Origin: a bacterium
Lineage (GTDB): Bacteria > Ratteibacteria > UBA8468 > B48-G9 > DTJG01
Assembly: GCA_021800535.1 (NCBI GenBank)
Contig: JAJYYV010000015.1
Location: forward strand, 1 to 43,369
Reading direction: 5' to 3'
DNA length: 43,369 nucleotides
Part shown: piece after piece, positions 1 to 8,307 of the stretch
How the letters are laid out: every line of letters begins with the position of its first letter
Position numbering within the stretch: the first letter of the stretch is position 1
Made by a program: the position numbers and the translations under genes
The notes under the pieces: generated by a model
Told to the model about the DNA's origin: nothing
Databases searched by the model: none
Seen by the model: only the letters and a program-made list of their open reading frames with translations

Positions 1-1
1 T

Positions 2-286
2 ACAGAAATATCAACGCGGGCAGAAATTCAATGGAAACTGATTCAGAAAAATTATCTGAACATCTTTTACAATCTTGATAATGGATACCTGTACTCGTCA
101 GTAGAAGCAGAGACAGGAAATAAAATTACAGATAATGAATGTGAAGAAATATTTTTTAATTCCAAATTATAAGTGTTCCATGATAAAAAACATTCAGGAA
201 CAGAAGATAGATTCTATGCTATTGGGCAAACAGTAAGAAATAGAATTCTTTTTGTGGTTTTCACTATCAGTAAAAATAAAACCTAA
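2..286 (+). pseudogene. Degenerate BrnT-family toxin remnant (5' end outside window)
   Basis: Reading from base 2, one frame stays open to a TAA at 170-172 and then continues in the same frame to a second TAA at 284-286. The stretch around the first stop reads like the core of a BrnT ribonuclease toxin: an ECEEIFFN segment, then after the stop FHDKKHS, EDRFYAIGQT and LFVVFTI. Known BrnT proteins continue into a conserved arginine/isoleucine-rich ISAR segment, which is missing here. The internal stop and missing C-terminus indicate a dead toxin. The residues before about base 110 are not recognised and could belong to something else. No BrnA antitoxin follows. The call rests on remembered family motifs only. 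Confidence 0.5.
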
Positions 287-348
287 TTCCATCCTCTTAA
301 AAATAAACTAAAAAAGACATTGAAAATTTTTTTAAGAAGTTATCCTTA

Positions 349-369
349 TGTTATAATTTCCACTGGAGA
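349..369 (+). promoter_or_regulatory. Possible extended -10 promoter and RBS of the Nramp operon
   Basis: A TG-T-TATAAT extended -10 element lies at 349-357, and GGAGA at 365-369 serves as ribosome-binding site for the ATG at 375. No good -35 is seen at the right distance (TTGAAA at 320-325 is 26 bases away). If this is the promoter, the 5' leader would be only about ten bases, which leaves no room for a metal-sensing riboswitch. The rest of the 287-374 gap shows nothing else. Confidence 0.35.
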
Positions 370-374
370 ATATT

Positions 375-1643
375 ATGAATTTTTTTTCAAATCTATTTTA
401 TCAATATAGAAAGTTTTTAAAGGCATTAATACTATACTTGGTCATTGCAGGTCCTGGACTCATTGTCATGATTGCAGATAATGATGCTGGAGGAATTACC
501 ACTTACCTTGTCACAGGAGCCCAATATAAATATTATTTTTTATGGTTCTTAATATTACTTGGCCCAATAGCTTATTTTGTTCAGGAAATGACCGTAAGAT
601 TAGGAGCAGTAACAAAACATGGACACGCAGAAGCAATCTTTAAATCCTTTGGCCCTTTCTGGGGATGGTTTTCTTTGTTAGACCTTGTGTTAACTGACTG
701 GCTTACACTAATTACTGAATTTATAGGAATGACTGCAGGACTGAGTATTTTTAATGTCCCACCTGTTATAACAGTAATCATTGTTTGTATTGTTATGGGA
801 ATAATAGTTATACAGGGCAGATATTGGACATGGGAAAAACTTGCCATTTTTTTTTGTATTATCAATCTAATTTATATACCAGCGGCTTTTATTGTTCATC
901 CTCCTGTTTCTGATATTATTTATCATTGTGTTGTTCCACTTTTCCCTCCTGGAGGATTTAACAGCCAGCTTTTCTTCATGCTTATGGCTAATATTGGAAC
1001 CACTATTGCTCCATGGATGATATTTTTTCAGCAAAGTTCTGTTGTAGATAAAAATATCAGGGAAAAACATATAGGACTTGGAAAATTAGATACTGCTATT
1101 GGTGCCTTTTTTACAGTAGTAGTGGCTATTTTCTGTATTATTGTTACAGGTACAGTTTTATATGGAGTACCTATCCAAAGTGCAGCACAGGCAGCAATTA
1201 AACTAATGGGAATTAATAAATACCTTGGAAGTTTTATTGCAATAGGACTTTTTGATGCCGGATTTTTAGGGGCAATCTGCATTTCTCTGGCAAGTTCATG
1301 GGCTTTTGGAGAAGTTTTTGGCTGGGCGCATTCTCTAAACTATAAGATTAAGGAAGCTCCATGGTTTTATATATTTTACTTTTTTGCTATTGTAACAGCA
1401 GGAATAGTGGTTTTAATACCACATGCTCCTTTAATCCTAATTACTCTTTTTGTCCAGGTTATTGCAGTAACATTATTACCGGCAGCACTAACATTTTTAA
1501 TAATTCTTCTTAATAATGAAGAAATTATGGGAGAATATAAAAACACTTTATCCCAGAATATTATTAATATTTCTATCACAGCATTAATTATTATAGTATC
1601 AACATTATATGGAATAAGTATATTATTCCCAAAAGCTTTTTAA
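375..1643 (+). CDS. Nramp-family divalent metal transporter, NRMT-like (probable Mg2+/Mn2+)
   Basis: A 422-residue integral membrane protein with about 11 hydrophobic segments, related to the Nramp/MntH family of proton-coupled metal importers. The two unwound metal-binding helices differ from standard Nramps. In helix 1 the DPGN motif is replaced by ADNDAGG (residues 34-40). In helix 6 the usual A-x-x-M-P-H is replaced by T-T-I-A-P-W (209-214), so the metal-coordinating methionine is an alanine. Loss of that methionine is the hallmark of Nramp-related magnesium transporters (NRMTs), so Mg2+ is the likely substrate; this is inference. It is followed after 14 bases by a small membrane protein and then by a soluble MgtE-like protein, which supports a magnesium role. 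Start chosen at ATG 375 with GGAGA six bases upstream. Confidence 0.85.
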   Translation: MNFFSNLFYQYRKFLKALILYLVIAGPGLIVMIADNDAGGITTYLVTGAQYKYYFLWFLILLGPIAYFVQEMTVRLGAVTKHGHAEAIFKSFGPFWGWFSLLDLVLTDWLTLITEFIGMTAGLSIFNVPPVITVIIVCIVMGIIVIQGRYWTWEKLAIFFCIINLIYIPAAFIVHPPVSDIIYHCVVPLFPPGGFNSQLFFMLMANIGTTIAPWMIFFQQSSVVDKNIREKHIGLGKLDTAIGAFFTVVVAIFCIIVTGTVLYGVPIQSAAQAAIKLMGINKYLGSFIAIGLFDAGFLGAICISLASSWAFGEVFGWAHSLNYKIKEAPWFYIFYFFAIVTAGIVVLIPHAPLILITLFVQVIAVTLLPAALTFLIILLNNEEIMGEYKNTLSQNIINISITALIIIVSTLYGISILFPKAF

Positions 1644-1657
1644 CATAAGGAACAGAT

Positions 1658-1873
1658 ATGATAAAATTATTTCTTGAATTCTTTTTTTATAGACCTGTAA
1701 AAATTATAAAGGCTTTCGTTAATGCAATCTTAGAGGTTAATAAAAGATATGCAACTCCCCAGATAAAAATGACAAAGCCTGTAAAACTTTCACTTTTTTG
1801 TTTAAGACTTTATTTAATATTTCTTGTTTTGCTTTTGTTCTATAAATTCTGGACTGTTTTTACACATAGATAG
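1658..1873 (+). CDS. Small single-pass membrane protein of the metal-transport operon
   Basis: A 71-residue basic protein with one clear hydrophobic segment near the C-terminus (about residues 47-65, rich in Leu and Phe) and a preceding stretch rich in Lys and Arg. I do not recognise a family. It lies 14 bases after the Nramp-like transporter and 14 bases before the MgtE-like protein, with AAGGAA upstream of ATG 1658, so the three are almost certainly cotranscribed. Its position suggests a small subunit or adaptor of the transporter; that is inference from context only. Confidence 0.6.
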   Translation: MIKLFLEFFFYRPVKIIKAFVNAILEVNKRYATPQIKMTKPVKLSLFCLRLYLIFLVLLLFYKFWTVFTHR

Positions 1874-1887
1874 AGGATAAAAAATTT

Positions 1888-3177
1888 ATGAATGGGCCTG
1901 TTTTAAAAAATAATAATCATAAAGAAACAATACTTTTTCTTACTGAAATTTTAAGAATACCTGTAATTGCAAATGAAAAAAAAATAGGCAGACTTATTGA
2001 TTTTGTCATTATAGACAGGGATAAATTCGCTGAGGTAACACATATATGTGTCGGCAGACCTTTTGGATATCCAACCCTTATAATTCCATGGAATAAAGTC
2101 ATTGAAATTGCTGATAGAAAAATTTCTATAGATATCAAGGAAAAAGAAATAGAAGAATACGCTGTAGAACCCGATAAAAAAACAATATTATTAAAAGACT
2201 ATATCCTGGATAAAAGGGTTCTTGATGTAAAGGGAAGAAAAGTAGAAGTGGTATATGATATTAAAATGGTTATAAGAAATAACAGACTCTATTTAATAGA
2301 TGTAGATTTAAGCAGGTCTGGATTCTTACGTCGTATAGGATTAAAATGGCTGGCAAATTTTATTGATAATTTAGCAACAAACATAAAGAAACAAACTATT
2401 CCATGGAACTATGTAGAACCATTATCAGAAGAAATAAGCAGTTTTAAAGGCGACCTGAAGTTAAAACTATTAAAAGAAGAACTTTCTAAAATGCCTCCTG
2501 AGGATTTAGCAGATATATTAGAAGAAATGGACCATGAACAAAGAGTAGCAGTATTCAATGAACTTGAAACAGAACAGGCTTCTGATACATTGGAGGAATT
2601 AGACCCAACAGTTCAAAGACCCCTTATTGCTTCTATGGAAAAAGAAAAAACAGCCAAACTAATAAAAGAAATGTCACCTGCTCAGGCAGCAGACATATTT
2701 TCTATTCTTCCTATGAATGAAGCAAAAAACATATTAAATCTGCTTCCACCTGAAAATGCCAAAAAAATAAATTCCATACTGGAAGCTCAGGAAATAAAAA
2801 TTCTTGATTTTGTCATTATAAATTACTTAAAAACATTTCCTGATAAAACAGTAAAAGAAACAAAAGATACTTTTCAAAATATGGCAAAAGGTAAAGATGT
2901 AATAATGTATTTATATATAATAGATGAACAAAATAAATTGCTTGGGGTAGTTCATTTAAAGGAACTGCTAATGGCAAATGATGAATTACTACTTAAAAAT
3001 ATAATGACAGACAAGGTGGTTTGTTTAAATCCTAACAGCACACTAAAAGAAGCCTCAGAAATGTTTATCAGGTATGGTTTCCGGGCATTGCCTGTTGTTG
3101 ACCAGACAGATAAAATACTTGGTGTCTTACCTTATAGGGACCTAATAACCCTAAAACAGCTTTATTTACAATTATAA
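1888..3177 (+). CDS. Soluble PRC-barrel / MgtE_N / CBS protein (channel-less MgtE-like regulator)
   Basis: 429 residues without a transmembrane segment. Domains in order: two PRC-barrel-like beta segments (about residues 15-95 and 105-185), the MgtE intracellular N-domain made of short helical repeats (about 195-300, with MPPEDLADILEEMD-type motifs), and a CBS-domain pair (about 305-429). In true MgtE channels the N and CBS domains sense Mg2+ and gate a C-terminal transmembrane pore. Here the pore is absent. The gene follows an NRMT-like transporter and a small membrane protein in the same operon, so it probably acts as the magnesium-sensing regulator of that transporter in trans. Domain identity is confident; the partnership is inferred. 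Confidence 0.85.
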   Translation: MNGPVLKNNNHKETILFLTEILRIPVIANEKKIGRLIDFVIIDRDKFAEVTHICVGRPFGYPTLIIPWNKVIEIADRKISIDIKEKEIEEYAVEPDKKTILLKDYILDKRVLDVKGRKVEVVYDIKMVIRNNRLYLIDVDLSRSGFLRRIGLKWLANFIDNLATNIKKQTIPWNYVEPLSEEISSFKGDLKLKLLKEELSKMPPEDLADILEEMDHEQRVAVFNELETEQASDTLEELDPTVQRPLIASMEKEKTAKLIKEMSPAQAADIFSILPMNEAKNILNLLPPENAKKINSILEAQEIKILDFVIINYLKTFPDKTVKETKDTFQNMAKGKDVIMYLYIIDEQNKLLGVVHLKELLMANDELLLKNIMTDKVVCLNPNSTLKEASEMFIRYGFRALPVVDQTDKILGVLPYRDLITLKQLYLQL

Positions 3178-3199
3178 TATTGTATACTTTGAAATTTTG

Positions 3200-4084
3200 T
3201 TATAAAATAGTCTGTCGTTTTGCAGAAGGATGATATTTATCATAAAGTTCTTTCATTCTTTCTACTGTAGTATGTGTATAAATCTGAGTTGTACTTAAAT
3301 CACTATGACCTAAAAGCTCCTGCACAATTCTCAGGTCTGCCCCTCTATCAAGAAGATGTGTGGCAAAACTATGCCTGAATGTATGCGGAGTTATATCTCT
3401 TATTATTCCGGATTTCTTTGCATATTTCTTCACAATTCTTTCAACCTGTCTGTCAGAAATACATACCCCTTTTTTATTAATAAACAAAAAATTATTTTTA
3501 CTGAATCTTGCTCTTTCCTCTAAATAATCCAGCAAAAATTTAAGGGCATAAGAACCTATAGGCACAATTCTTTCCTTGTTTCCCTTTCCTTTTATTTTTA
3601 CTGTTTCATTGGCAATATTTATATCATCTGTTTTCAAATGTGTCAGTTCTCCGCAACGAAGACCTGAAGAATAAAGAAGTTCTATAATTGTTCTGTCTCT
3701 TAATCCAATAAAATTATCTGTTTTTATAGAGGAAAATATTTGTTCCACTTCATGATATGTAAGAAAATTGGGTAATCTTTCAGGTTTCTTTGGAGTTTTA
3801 ATAATTAAAAGAGGATTTTCTTTTATATATTTCCTTTTTAAAAGAAATTTACATAAAGAATGAAGAGCGGCTATTTTTCTTTCAATACTTGCAGGGCTAT
3901 ATTTTTTTTGATGAAGTTGATATAAATACTCTGAAACCAAATCTCTTGTTATTTCATGACTATTTCTTGAATTTAGAAACAATAAAAATTGTTTAAGGTC
4001 AATTCTATAGGATTTTTGAGTGTAAAATGAATAGCCTTTCTGATGATTAATATAGCCAAGAAATTCTTTTATATATTTATTCAT
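3200..4084 (-). CDS. xerD: XerC/XerD-type tyrosine recombinase
   Basis: 294 residues with the N-terminal SAM-like core-binding domain (1-95) and C-terminal catalytic domain. All catalytic residues of tyrosine recombinases are visible: Arg143 in SSGLRCGEL, Lys167 in KGKGNKER, His234 and Arg237 in HTFRHSF, His260 in LLGHSD, and nucleophile Tyr269 in TTQIYTHT. An upstream in-frame ATG would add 29 residues, but start 4084 is preferred: it has a GAAGAGAG ribosome-binding site and gives the usual Xer length. The start overlaps the end of the upstream restriction gene by 8 bases, implying translational coupling. XerC and XerD are not separable by eye, so the symbol is tentative. Probable role: chromosome dimer resolution, unless it is tied to the adjacent restriction-modification pair. 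Confidence 0.85.
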   Translation of the reverse strand: MNKYIKEFLGYINHQKGYSFYTQKSYRIDLKQFLLFLNSRNSHEITRDLVSEYLYQLHQKKYSPASIERKIAALHSLCKFLLKRKYIKENPLLIIKTPKKPERLPNFLTYHEVEQIFSSIKTDNFIGLRDRTIIELLYSSGLRCGELTHLKTDDINIANETVKIKGKGNKERIVPIGSYALKFLLDYLEERARFSKNNFLFINKKGVCISDRQVERIVKKYAKKSGIIRDITPHTFRHSFATHLLDRGADLRIVQELLGHSDLSTTQIYTHTTVERMKELYDKYHPSAKRQTIL

Positions 4085-5222
4085 TTCTCTCTTCAATGAA
4101 ATTTTCGTAACTATCAATTTTGGTGAAATTAATTTTATAATTCTGCTTGTCAATCTTAGTAATTCTAACACTATCTATTCCTAAAAGTTTTAATCTATCA
4201 TATGTTAATAATTCCCCCTCTTTAAGTTTTAACAATCTTCTTAATAACCAGTCTGCAAGTGCATTATTAGGATTGGTCATTAATGCTTTTGAATTTTCCT
4301 GACAGAGTTTTGCACTTAGTTTTTCACCTGTTGGAACGTATAAATTAAAAGATGTTTCTCTGCGTGGGAAAAATTGTGGATATTTGTTGTGAATTATTTT
4401 AGGAATAGGGATATAAACTTCACTCTTATCTCTGGGTCTTCCACCCGCATTCCATTGATTTAATCCGCTTTTTTCTGGAACTATTTTATGTCCCATCTTA
4501 CTTTCTCTTAATGAATATAGAGGTAGAATAACGAAATTAACGCCTGCTATTTTCTCTTTGATAAATCTTTTTATTTGTTGATTAAATAAATGAAGAATGA
4601 GTTGTAACGGATCATCCAATATTTCAATAGATATTAGCGTAGCATTTTGGGGAGTATAGAATTTTTTAAACAAAGTTGTTTTAGAGAAATTAAATGAATA
4701 TTCATTTTTCCCATCTTCAAAAGAAATCCCGGCTCCTTGAGTTTTTATTTTTTTAATATTGGCTATGTCTATCAAATCATAATCAGATTCAAATATATTT
4801 AGTTGATGTTTTTTCCTTGCTACACAATGATAAACGGCTGATTTAATTCCATATGTTCTATTTGCAAATTCAATTCTTTGATTTCTTAATTCTGATAATG
4901 TAACTGCTAATTTTTTCCCTGATAATTTCCTTAATTGATTGCTGAACATATTAAGTTCTGTAATTTTTTCTTGGTTTGTTCCTTTATCAATAAAAGTTTT
5001 TAATCCAATTCCTATTTCTCCTATACGAGCATCATATGCCAAATCATCTCTTGATAAATTTTCCGCATTAAATGCTTTACAAAAAATATTTTCAGCAATT
5101 CTATAATGTAAATAAGGTATATTGGATTCAGAAAACAATCTTGACAATGAACAGATGGCTTTTAAATAATTAGTATAATTATTATTAGATTTTAAATTTT
5201 TTTCATCAATAAATTTTCTCAT
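4077..5222 (-). CDS. Probable type II restriction endonuclease, NgoFVII-like C-terminal domain
   Basis: 381 residues. The N-terminal part has a YDARIGEIGIGLKTF segment (about residues 63-77), which fits an Asp...Lys nuclease core of the PD-(D/E)XK kind. The C-terminal part (about 265-360) contains WNAGGRPRDKSEVYIPIP, FFPRR, AKLCQ and ALMTNPN motifs that I associate with the DNA-recognition domain of NgoFVII-like restriction enzymes. The gene starts 4 bases after the stop of a DNA methyltransferase, as expected for a restriction-modification pair, and no separate Shine-Dalgarno is apparent. Its 3' end overlaps the Xer recombinase gene by 8 bases. The recognition sequence cannot be read from the protein. 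Family assignment is from memory of motifs. Confidence 0.7.
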   Translation of the reverse strand: MRKFIDEKNLKSNNNYTNYLKAICSLSRLFSESNIPYLHYRIAENIFCKAFNAENLSRDDLAYDARIGEIGIGLKTFIDKGTNQEKITELNMFSNQLRKLSGKKLAVTLSELRNQRIEFANRTYGIKSAVYHCVARKKHQLNIFESDYDLIDIANIKKIKTQGAGISFEDGKNEYSFNFSKTTLFKKFYTPQNATLISIEILDDPLQLILHLFNQQIKRFIKEKIAGVNFVILPLYSLRESKMGHKIVPEKSGLNQWNAGGRPRDKSEVYIPIPKIIHNKYPQFFPRRETSFNLYVPTGEKLSAKLCQENSKALMTNPNNALADWLLRRLLKLKEGELLTYDRLKLLGIDSVRITKIDKQNYKINFTKIDSYENFIEERNE

Positions 5223-5226
5223 GATT

Positions 5227-6174
5227 TTAATAAATAAATGGTAGATTGATGCTTATTAATCGCTGTGCTTCTTTAATGCGGGTTTCTGCAATTGTACAAA
5301 ATTTATTATTAATTTCAAACCCGATAAAACGACGATTCGTAAGAATAGCAGCTACAGCCGTGGTACCGCTACCTATAAATGGATCCAGAACAATGTCATT
5401 TTCTTTTGAAGTAGTCAAAATTAAAGGTTTTATAAGAGAAACAGGATATGATGCCTGATGTTCCTTAAAGGGTTCAATACCATTTCTGTAAATATCCCTG
5501 TGATTATTTAATTTTTTAGCAATCTCTAAATCAAAATAATATTTTTTGGATTTTACAAAATGAAAAATATATTCATAAACCGGATATCGTCTATCCGGCG
5601 AATAAGAAGGTACCGGATTTGGTTTTTCCCAAATTATTTTATTACGTAAAATCCATCCTTGCTCCTGCATACCTATGGCAACGCGTTCCGGAATCATTAA
5701 AAGTTGTTTATATTGTAAATATTTGCCATTAGGTTTTATTATTTTATGTTCTCTATAATGAATATCTGTTTTTCTTGCATATCTCCCCTTGTTTCTAATA
5801 AATCCTTTCGTTCCAAAATAAACGTCACCGATGTTCAAATAAAAAGAACCATCCTGACGTAAAACTCTTTTTAATTCAATAGTAAATTGCAATAAATTAT
5901 TAATATAATCCAGAGGGGATTCTTCTCTCCCTAATGTTTCATTCCCATAAATTCTACAACCAAAATATGGAGGACTTGTTATAATTAAATGAACAAAATT
6001 ATCCGAAATGTTTTTCACTAATTCTATAGCATCCCCACAATATATTTTATTTACGTTATATTGTTCATTATACGGGTAAATATTATTTATATCTTGTGGA
6101 TAAGCAATTGCAGAAGTCACACAATCCTTTACATATAAATGTTTCTTTTTATTCTGTTTATATTTTACGTTCAT
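5227..6174 (-). CDS. Site-specific DNA methyltransferase, beta class, probable N4-cytosine
   Basis: 315 residues. The catalytic motif IV is TSPPYFG (near residue 68), and the AdoMet-binding motif I, DPFIGSGTTAVAA, lies near the C-terminus (about residue 265). This IV-before-I order defines the beta class. SPPY is typical of N4-cytosine enzymes, whereas DPPY is usual for N6-adenine, so m4C is the likely product. It is followed after 4 bases by the restriction enzyme and preceded by hisB with a gap of only 2 bases. An AGGA sits directly against the ATG, too close for normal initiation, so re-initiation after hisB is likely. Role: protects host DNA from the cognate endonuclease. Confidence 0.88.
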   Translation of the reverse strand: MNVKYKQNKKKHLYVKDCVTSAIAYPQDINNIYPYNEQYNVNKIYCGDAIELVKNISDNFVHLIITSPPYFGCRIYGNETLGREESPLDYINNLLQFTIELKRVLRQDGSFYLNIGDVYFGTKGFIRNKGRYARKTDIHYREHKIIKPNGKYLQYKQLLMIPERVAIGMQEQGWILRNKIIWEKPNPVPSYSPDRRYPVYEYIFHFVKSKKYYFDLEIAKKLNNHRDIYRNGIEPFKEHQASYPVSLIKPLILTTSKENDIVLDPFIGSGTTAVAAILTNRRFIGFEINNKFCTIAETRIKEAQRLISINLPFIY

Positions 6175-6176
6175 TC

Positions 6177-6752
6177 CTAATCTATTTTCCCTTTGGTGGA
6201 AGTAATTTTTTCACCTGATAGTTTAACAGATTGTTTAATGGAAATCCCCAAACCTTTAAATATACCTTCTATTATATGATGTAAATTTTCCCCTCTTATA
6301 AGGTCTATGTGCATTGTGATTCCTGCATGGTTTACAAATCCTTTGACAAATTCCTGGGCATTTTCCAGATAAGAATATTCTTCCTTGCTTCTTTCAATGT
6401 CAACATTAAAAGAAAGATAAGGTCTTCCTGAAATATCAAGAGCAATCCTTACAAGGGTTTCATCCATAGGAAGAAGAATATTGCCAAACCTTTTTATTCC
6501 CTTTTTTTCTCCTATAGCTTTTGTAAAAGCCTGCCCAAAACAAATCCCTATATCTTCCAGAAGATGATGTTGGTCATCCCCCTTTGCTTTTAATTCAATA
6601 TCAAATCCGCTAAAAAAGGTGAAAAGTTCTATCATATGCTTCCAGAATCCAGGTTCAATCTGAATCTTTTCCTTCCCTTTTCCGTCTATATTCAGTTTAA
6701 GACTGATATCTGTTTCTTTTGTGGTTCTTGATATTGCTGCTTTTCTCTCCAT
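6177..6752 (-). CDS. hisB: Imidazoleglycerol-phosphate dehydratase
   Basis: 191 residues, a full-length single-domain IGPD that catalyses the sixth step of histidine synthesis. Metal-ligand motifs are visible: the histidine in GFWKHM, the HHLLEDIG motif, the histidine pair around NHAGITMH, and HHIIEG near the C-terminus. The first motif (usually GFLDHM) and the FFSGFD that follows it are divergent, but the ligands are kept. No other his genes are present in the window. It is the first gene of a minus-strand unit continuing into methyltransferase, endonuclease and Xer recombinase with gaps of 2 and 4 bases and an 8-base overlap. Confidence 0.92.
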   Translation of the reverse strand: MERKAAISRTTKETDISLKLNIDGKGKEKIQIEPGFWKHMIELFTFFSGFDIELKAKGDDQHHLLEDIGICFGQAFTKAIGEKKGIKRFGNILLPMDETLVRIALDISGRPYLSFNVDIERSKEEYSYLENAQEFVKGFVNHAGITMHIDLIRGENLHHIIEGIFKGLGISIKQSVKLSGEKITSTKGKID

Positions 6753-6778
6753 AGATTAATTTTATCCCAGATAAATTT

Positions 6779-6837
6779 TTAACACAAATTTAACACTTCC
6801 TTTATTTTTTCTTAACACTAAAATTTTAACATATAAG
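6779..6837 (+). promoter_or_regulatory. TTAACA direct-repeat array (Pho-box-like) and -10 for phosphate operon
   Basis: Four TTAACA hexamers lie on the plus strand at 6779-6784, 6790-6795, 6812-6817 and 6826-6831. The first two start 11 bases apart and the second and third 22 apart, so three are on the same helical face; the fourth is offset by 14. A TATAAG -10 candidate follows at 6832-6837. TTAACA direct repeats with about 11-base spacing are the known binding sites of PhoP-type response regulators (B. subtilis), and PhoB boxes have the same 11-base period. The downstream genes handle phosphate. The array could also serve the divergent hisB unit, which starts at 6752. Confidence 0.65.
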
Positions 6838-6875
6838 CAGATTTTAATTCTTTTTTCTTTTAAAACAATGGCAAA

Positions 6876-6884
6876 AAGGAGGTG
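6876..6884 (+). promoter_or_regulatory. Perfect Shine-Dalgarno sequence without a start codon
   Basis: AAGGAGGTG at 6876-6884 is a full match to the 16S rRNA 3' end complement but has no ATG, GTG or TTG at a usable distance. It lies about 75 bases upstream of the porin start, which has its own AAGGAG site. It may be a ribosome standby site or mRNA-stabilising element, or a chance match in this purine-rich leader. Confidence 0.3.
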
Positions 6885-6960
6885 TAAAAAAAGAAAGAAA
6901 GCCAATAAAAGAAAAAGGGAAAAAACAAGCTTAAAAAACCATTTAAGGAGAAATAAAAAA

Positions 6961-8292
6961 ATGAATAAATTAAAAATCTTTTTGATAGGTTGTATCTGCA
7001 CAATTATTTTTTTTAGCTCCATTAGAAGTTTCGCCGCCACAACCGGTTCCAGTTCAGAAATACAAGGTCTTATTAATATCCTTGTTAAAAAGGGGTATAT
7101 ATCCCAAAAACAGGCAAACAAGATTTTAAATAAGGAGAAAATAAGACAAGCTAAACAAAAACAGGAAAGGCTACAGGAAAAACTTAATCGGGAAACAGAA
7201 ATATCAGAAATGATAAAGAAAGAAACAAAAAAATGGGGTGGATTTCCTGCGATTGGTCTTCGTTCACATCTAAGTCTCAAAGGAAGATTTTTTGCTGGTT
7301 TTATTAACAGCCAAAACCCAGGGACCAACTACTTAGGATATGGACATTCTTCAACTTTTCAGATCCCGGAAGCAAAAATCGCTCTTACATGGTCCCCGAC
7401 AAAAACAATAAGTGTTGTTGAAAGAATGAATCTTTCAAATGCAACATTTAATGGTCTGGATTACTTTTATCTACAGATGAATAAGATTCTCCCCTGGGAC
7501 CCGGAAAGTAATCTTAAAATAGGACAGATAAGACTAAATTTTGGAGAAGAAACATGGACAAACAATCCTGTTGATACGACTGATGGACTAATATCCAATT
7601 CCGCCTCAAATGTTACAGGTTTTGGTCGCGGAATGGAATTGGATGGTTCTTTCTATCCAAAATTATTGCCAACCCTTGGATATGCTATTAGTGTAACAAA
7701 TGGAGTCGGAATAAACACAACACCAGGCACAACACAACCTGTAGCTGATTCTGATATGGGCTACCTTGGAAAAATATTTTACACACCCATTAAATCACTA
7801 TATGTTTCTGGTTCATACTATACTTCTGAGATAAAAGGAACACAAGGTTCTGCATTAAGTATAGCAGGATATAATTCTGCTCCGGCAGGAACAGTAAATG
7901 ACTGGAAAAGAAATGCTGCTGAAGGTGATATAGAGTATACTATTATTAAACCTTTGAAAGTGGCAGGAGCATATGGACATTTTTGGGATAAAGCAGATGT
8001 TGGAACAAAAGTAAGTGGTGATTACTGGTATGTCCAGGCAAAATATGATTTTACCCCTAAATTTTTTGCAGGTGTAAGATATAGTGATGTAAAATTAAAC
8101 AATGGAGAAACTGCAACATTAGATAGTATCACTTCTGCTAATGAATACACCAGAACAAGTTTTGGTTTTGGGTATCATCTTAACAAACTTGTTACACTAA
8201 AAGCAGAATATGACTGGGATACCAATACAATACCCGGTTTACCCAAGGTAGATGACAATCTTTTTGCCGCAGGTGTAGCAGCACAATTTTAA
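6961..8292 (+). CDS. Outer-membrane porin, probable phosphate-selective type
   Basis: 443 residues from ATG 6961, chosen because AAGGAG lies 10 bases upstream and the protein then begins with a clean signal peptide (MNKLKIFL..., cleavage after SFA). An in-frame upstream ATG at 6868 would put a Lys/Arg-rich tail before the signal peptide and is rejected. After the signal come a helical charged segment (about 10-65 of the mature protein, likely periplasmic coiled coil) and a long series of amphipathic beta strands ending in AAQF, the terminal aromatic typical of BAM-assembled barrels. It resembles Porin_O_P (OprP/OprO-like) proteins. It is followed by a phosphate transporter and arsenate reductase and preceded by Pho-box-like repeats, which supports phosphate passage. 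Confidence 0.8.
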   Translation: MNKLKIFLIGCICTIIFFSSIRSFAATTGSSSEIQGLINILVKKGYISQKQANKILNKEKIRQAKQKQERLQEKLNRETEISEMIKKETKKWGGFPAIGLRSHLSLKGRFFAGFINSQNPGTNYLGYGHSSTFQIPEAKIALTWSPTKTISVVERMNLSNATFNGLDYFYLQMNKILPWDPESNLKIGQIRLNFGEETWTNNPVDTTDGLISNSASNVTGFGRGMELDGSFYPKLLPTLGYAISVTNGVGINTTPGTTQPVADSDMGYLGKIFYTPIKSLYVSGSYYTSEIKGTQGSALSIAGYNSAPAGTVNDWKRNAAEGDIEYTIIKPLKVAGAYGHFWDKADVGTKVSGDYWYVQAKYDFTPKFFAGVRYSDVKLNNGETATLDSITSANEYTRTSFGFGYHLNKLVTLKAEYDWDTNTIPGLPKVDDNLFAAGVAAQF

Positions 8293-8307
8293 CAAGGAGA
8301 AAAATTT

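Noticed and set aside
320-357. TTGAAA/TATAAT promoter pair before the Nramp gene
   Set aside because: The spacing is 26 bases, too long for a standard promoter; only the extended -10 is kept as a weak call.
4085-4171. Longer Xer recombinase starting at 4171
   Set aside because: The 29 extra residues lie inside the restriction gene and do not fit the Xer N-terminus; ATG 4084 has a ribosome site.
6868-6960. N-terminal extension of the porin starting at ATG 6868
   Set aside because: It would place a Lys/Arg-rich tail before a clean signal peptide and has no ribosome site; ATG 6961 has AAGGAG.
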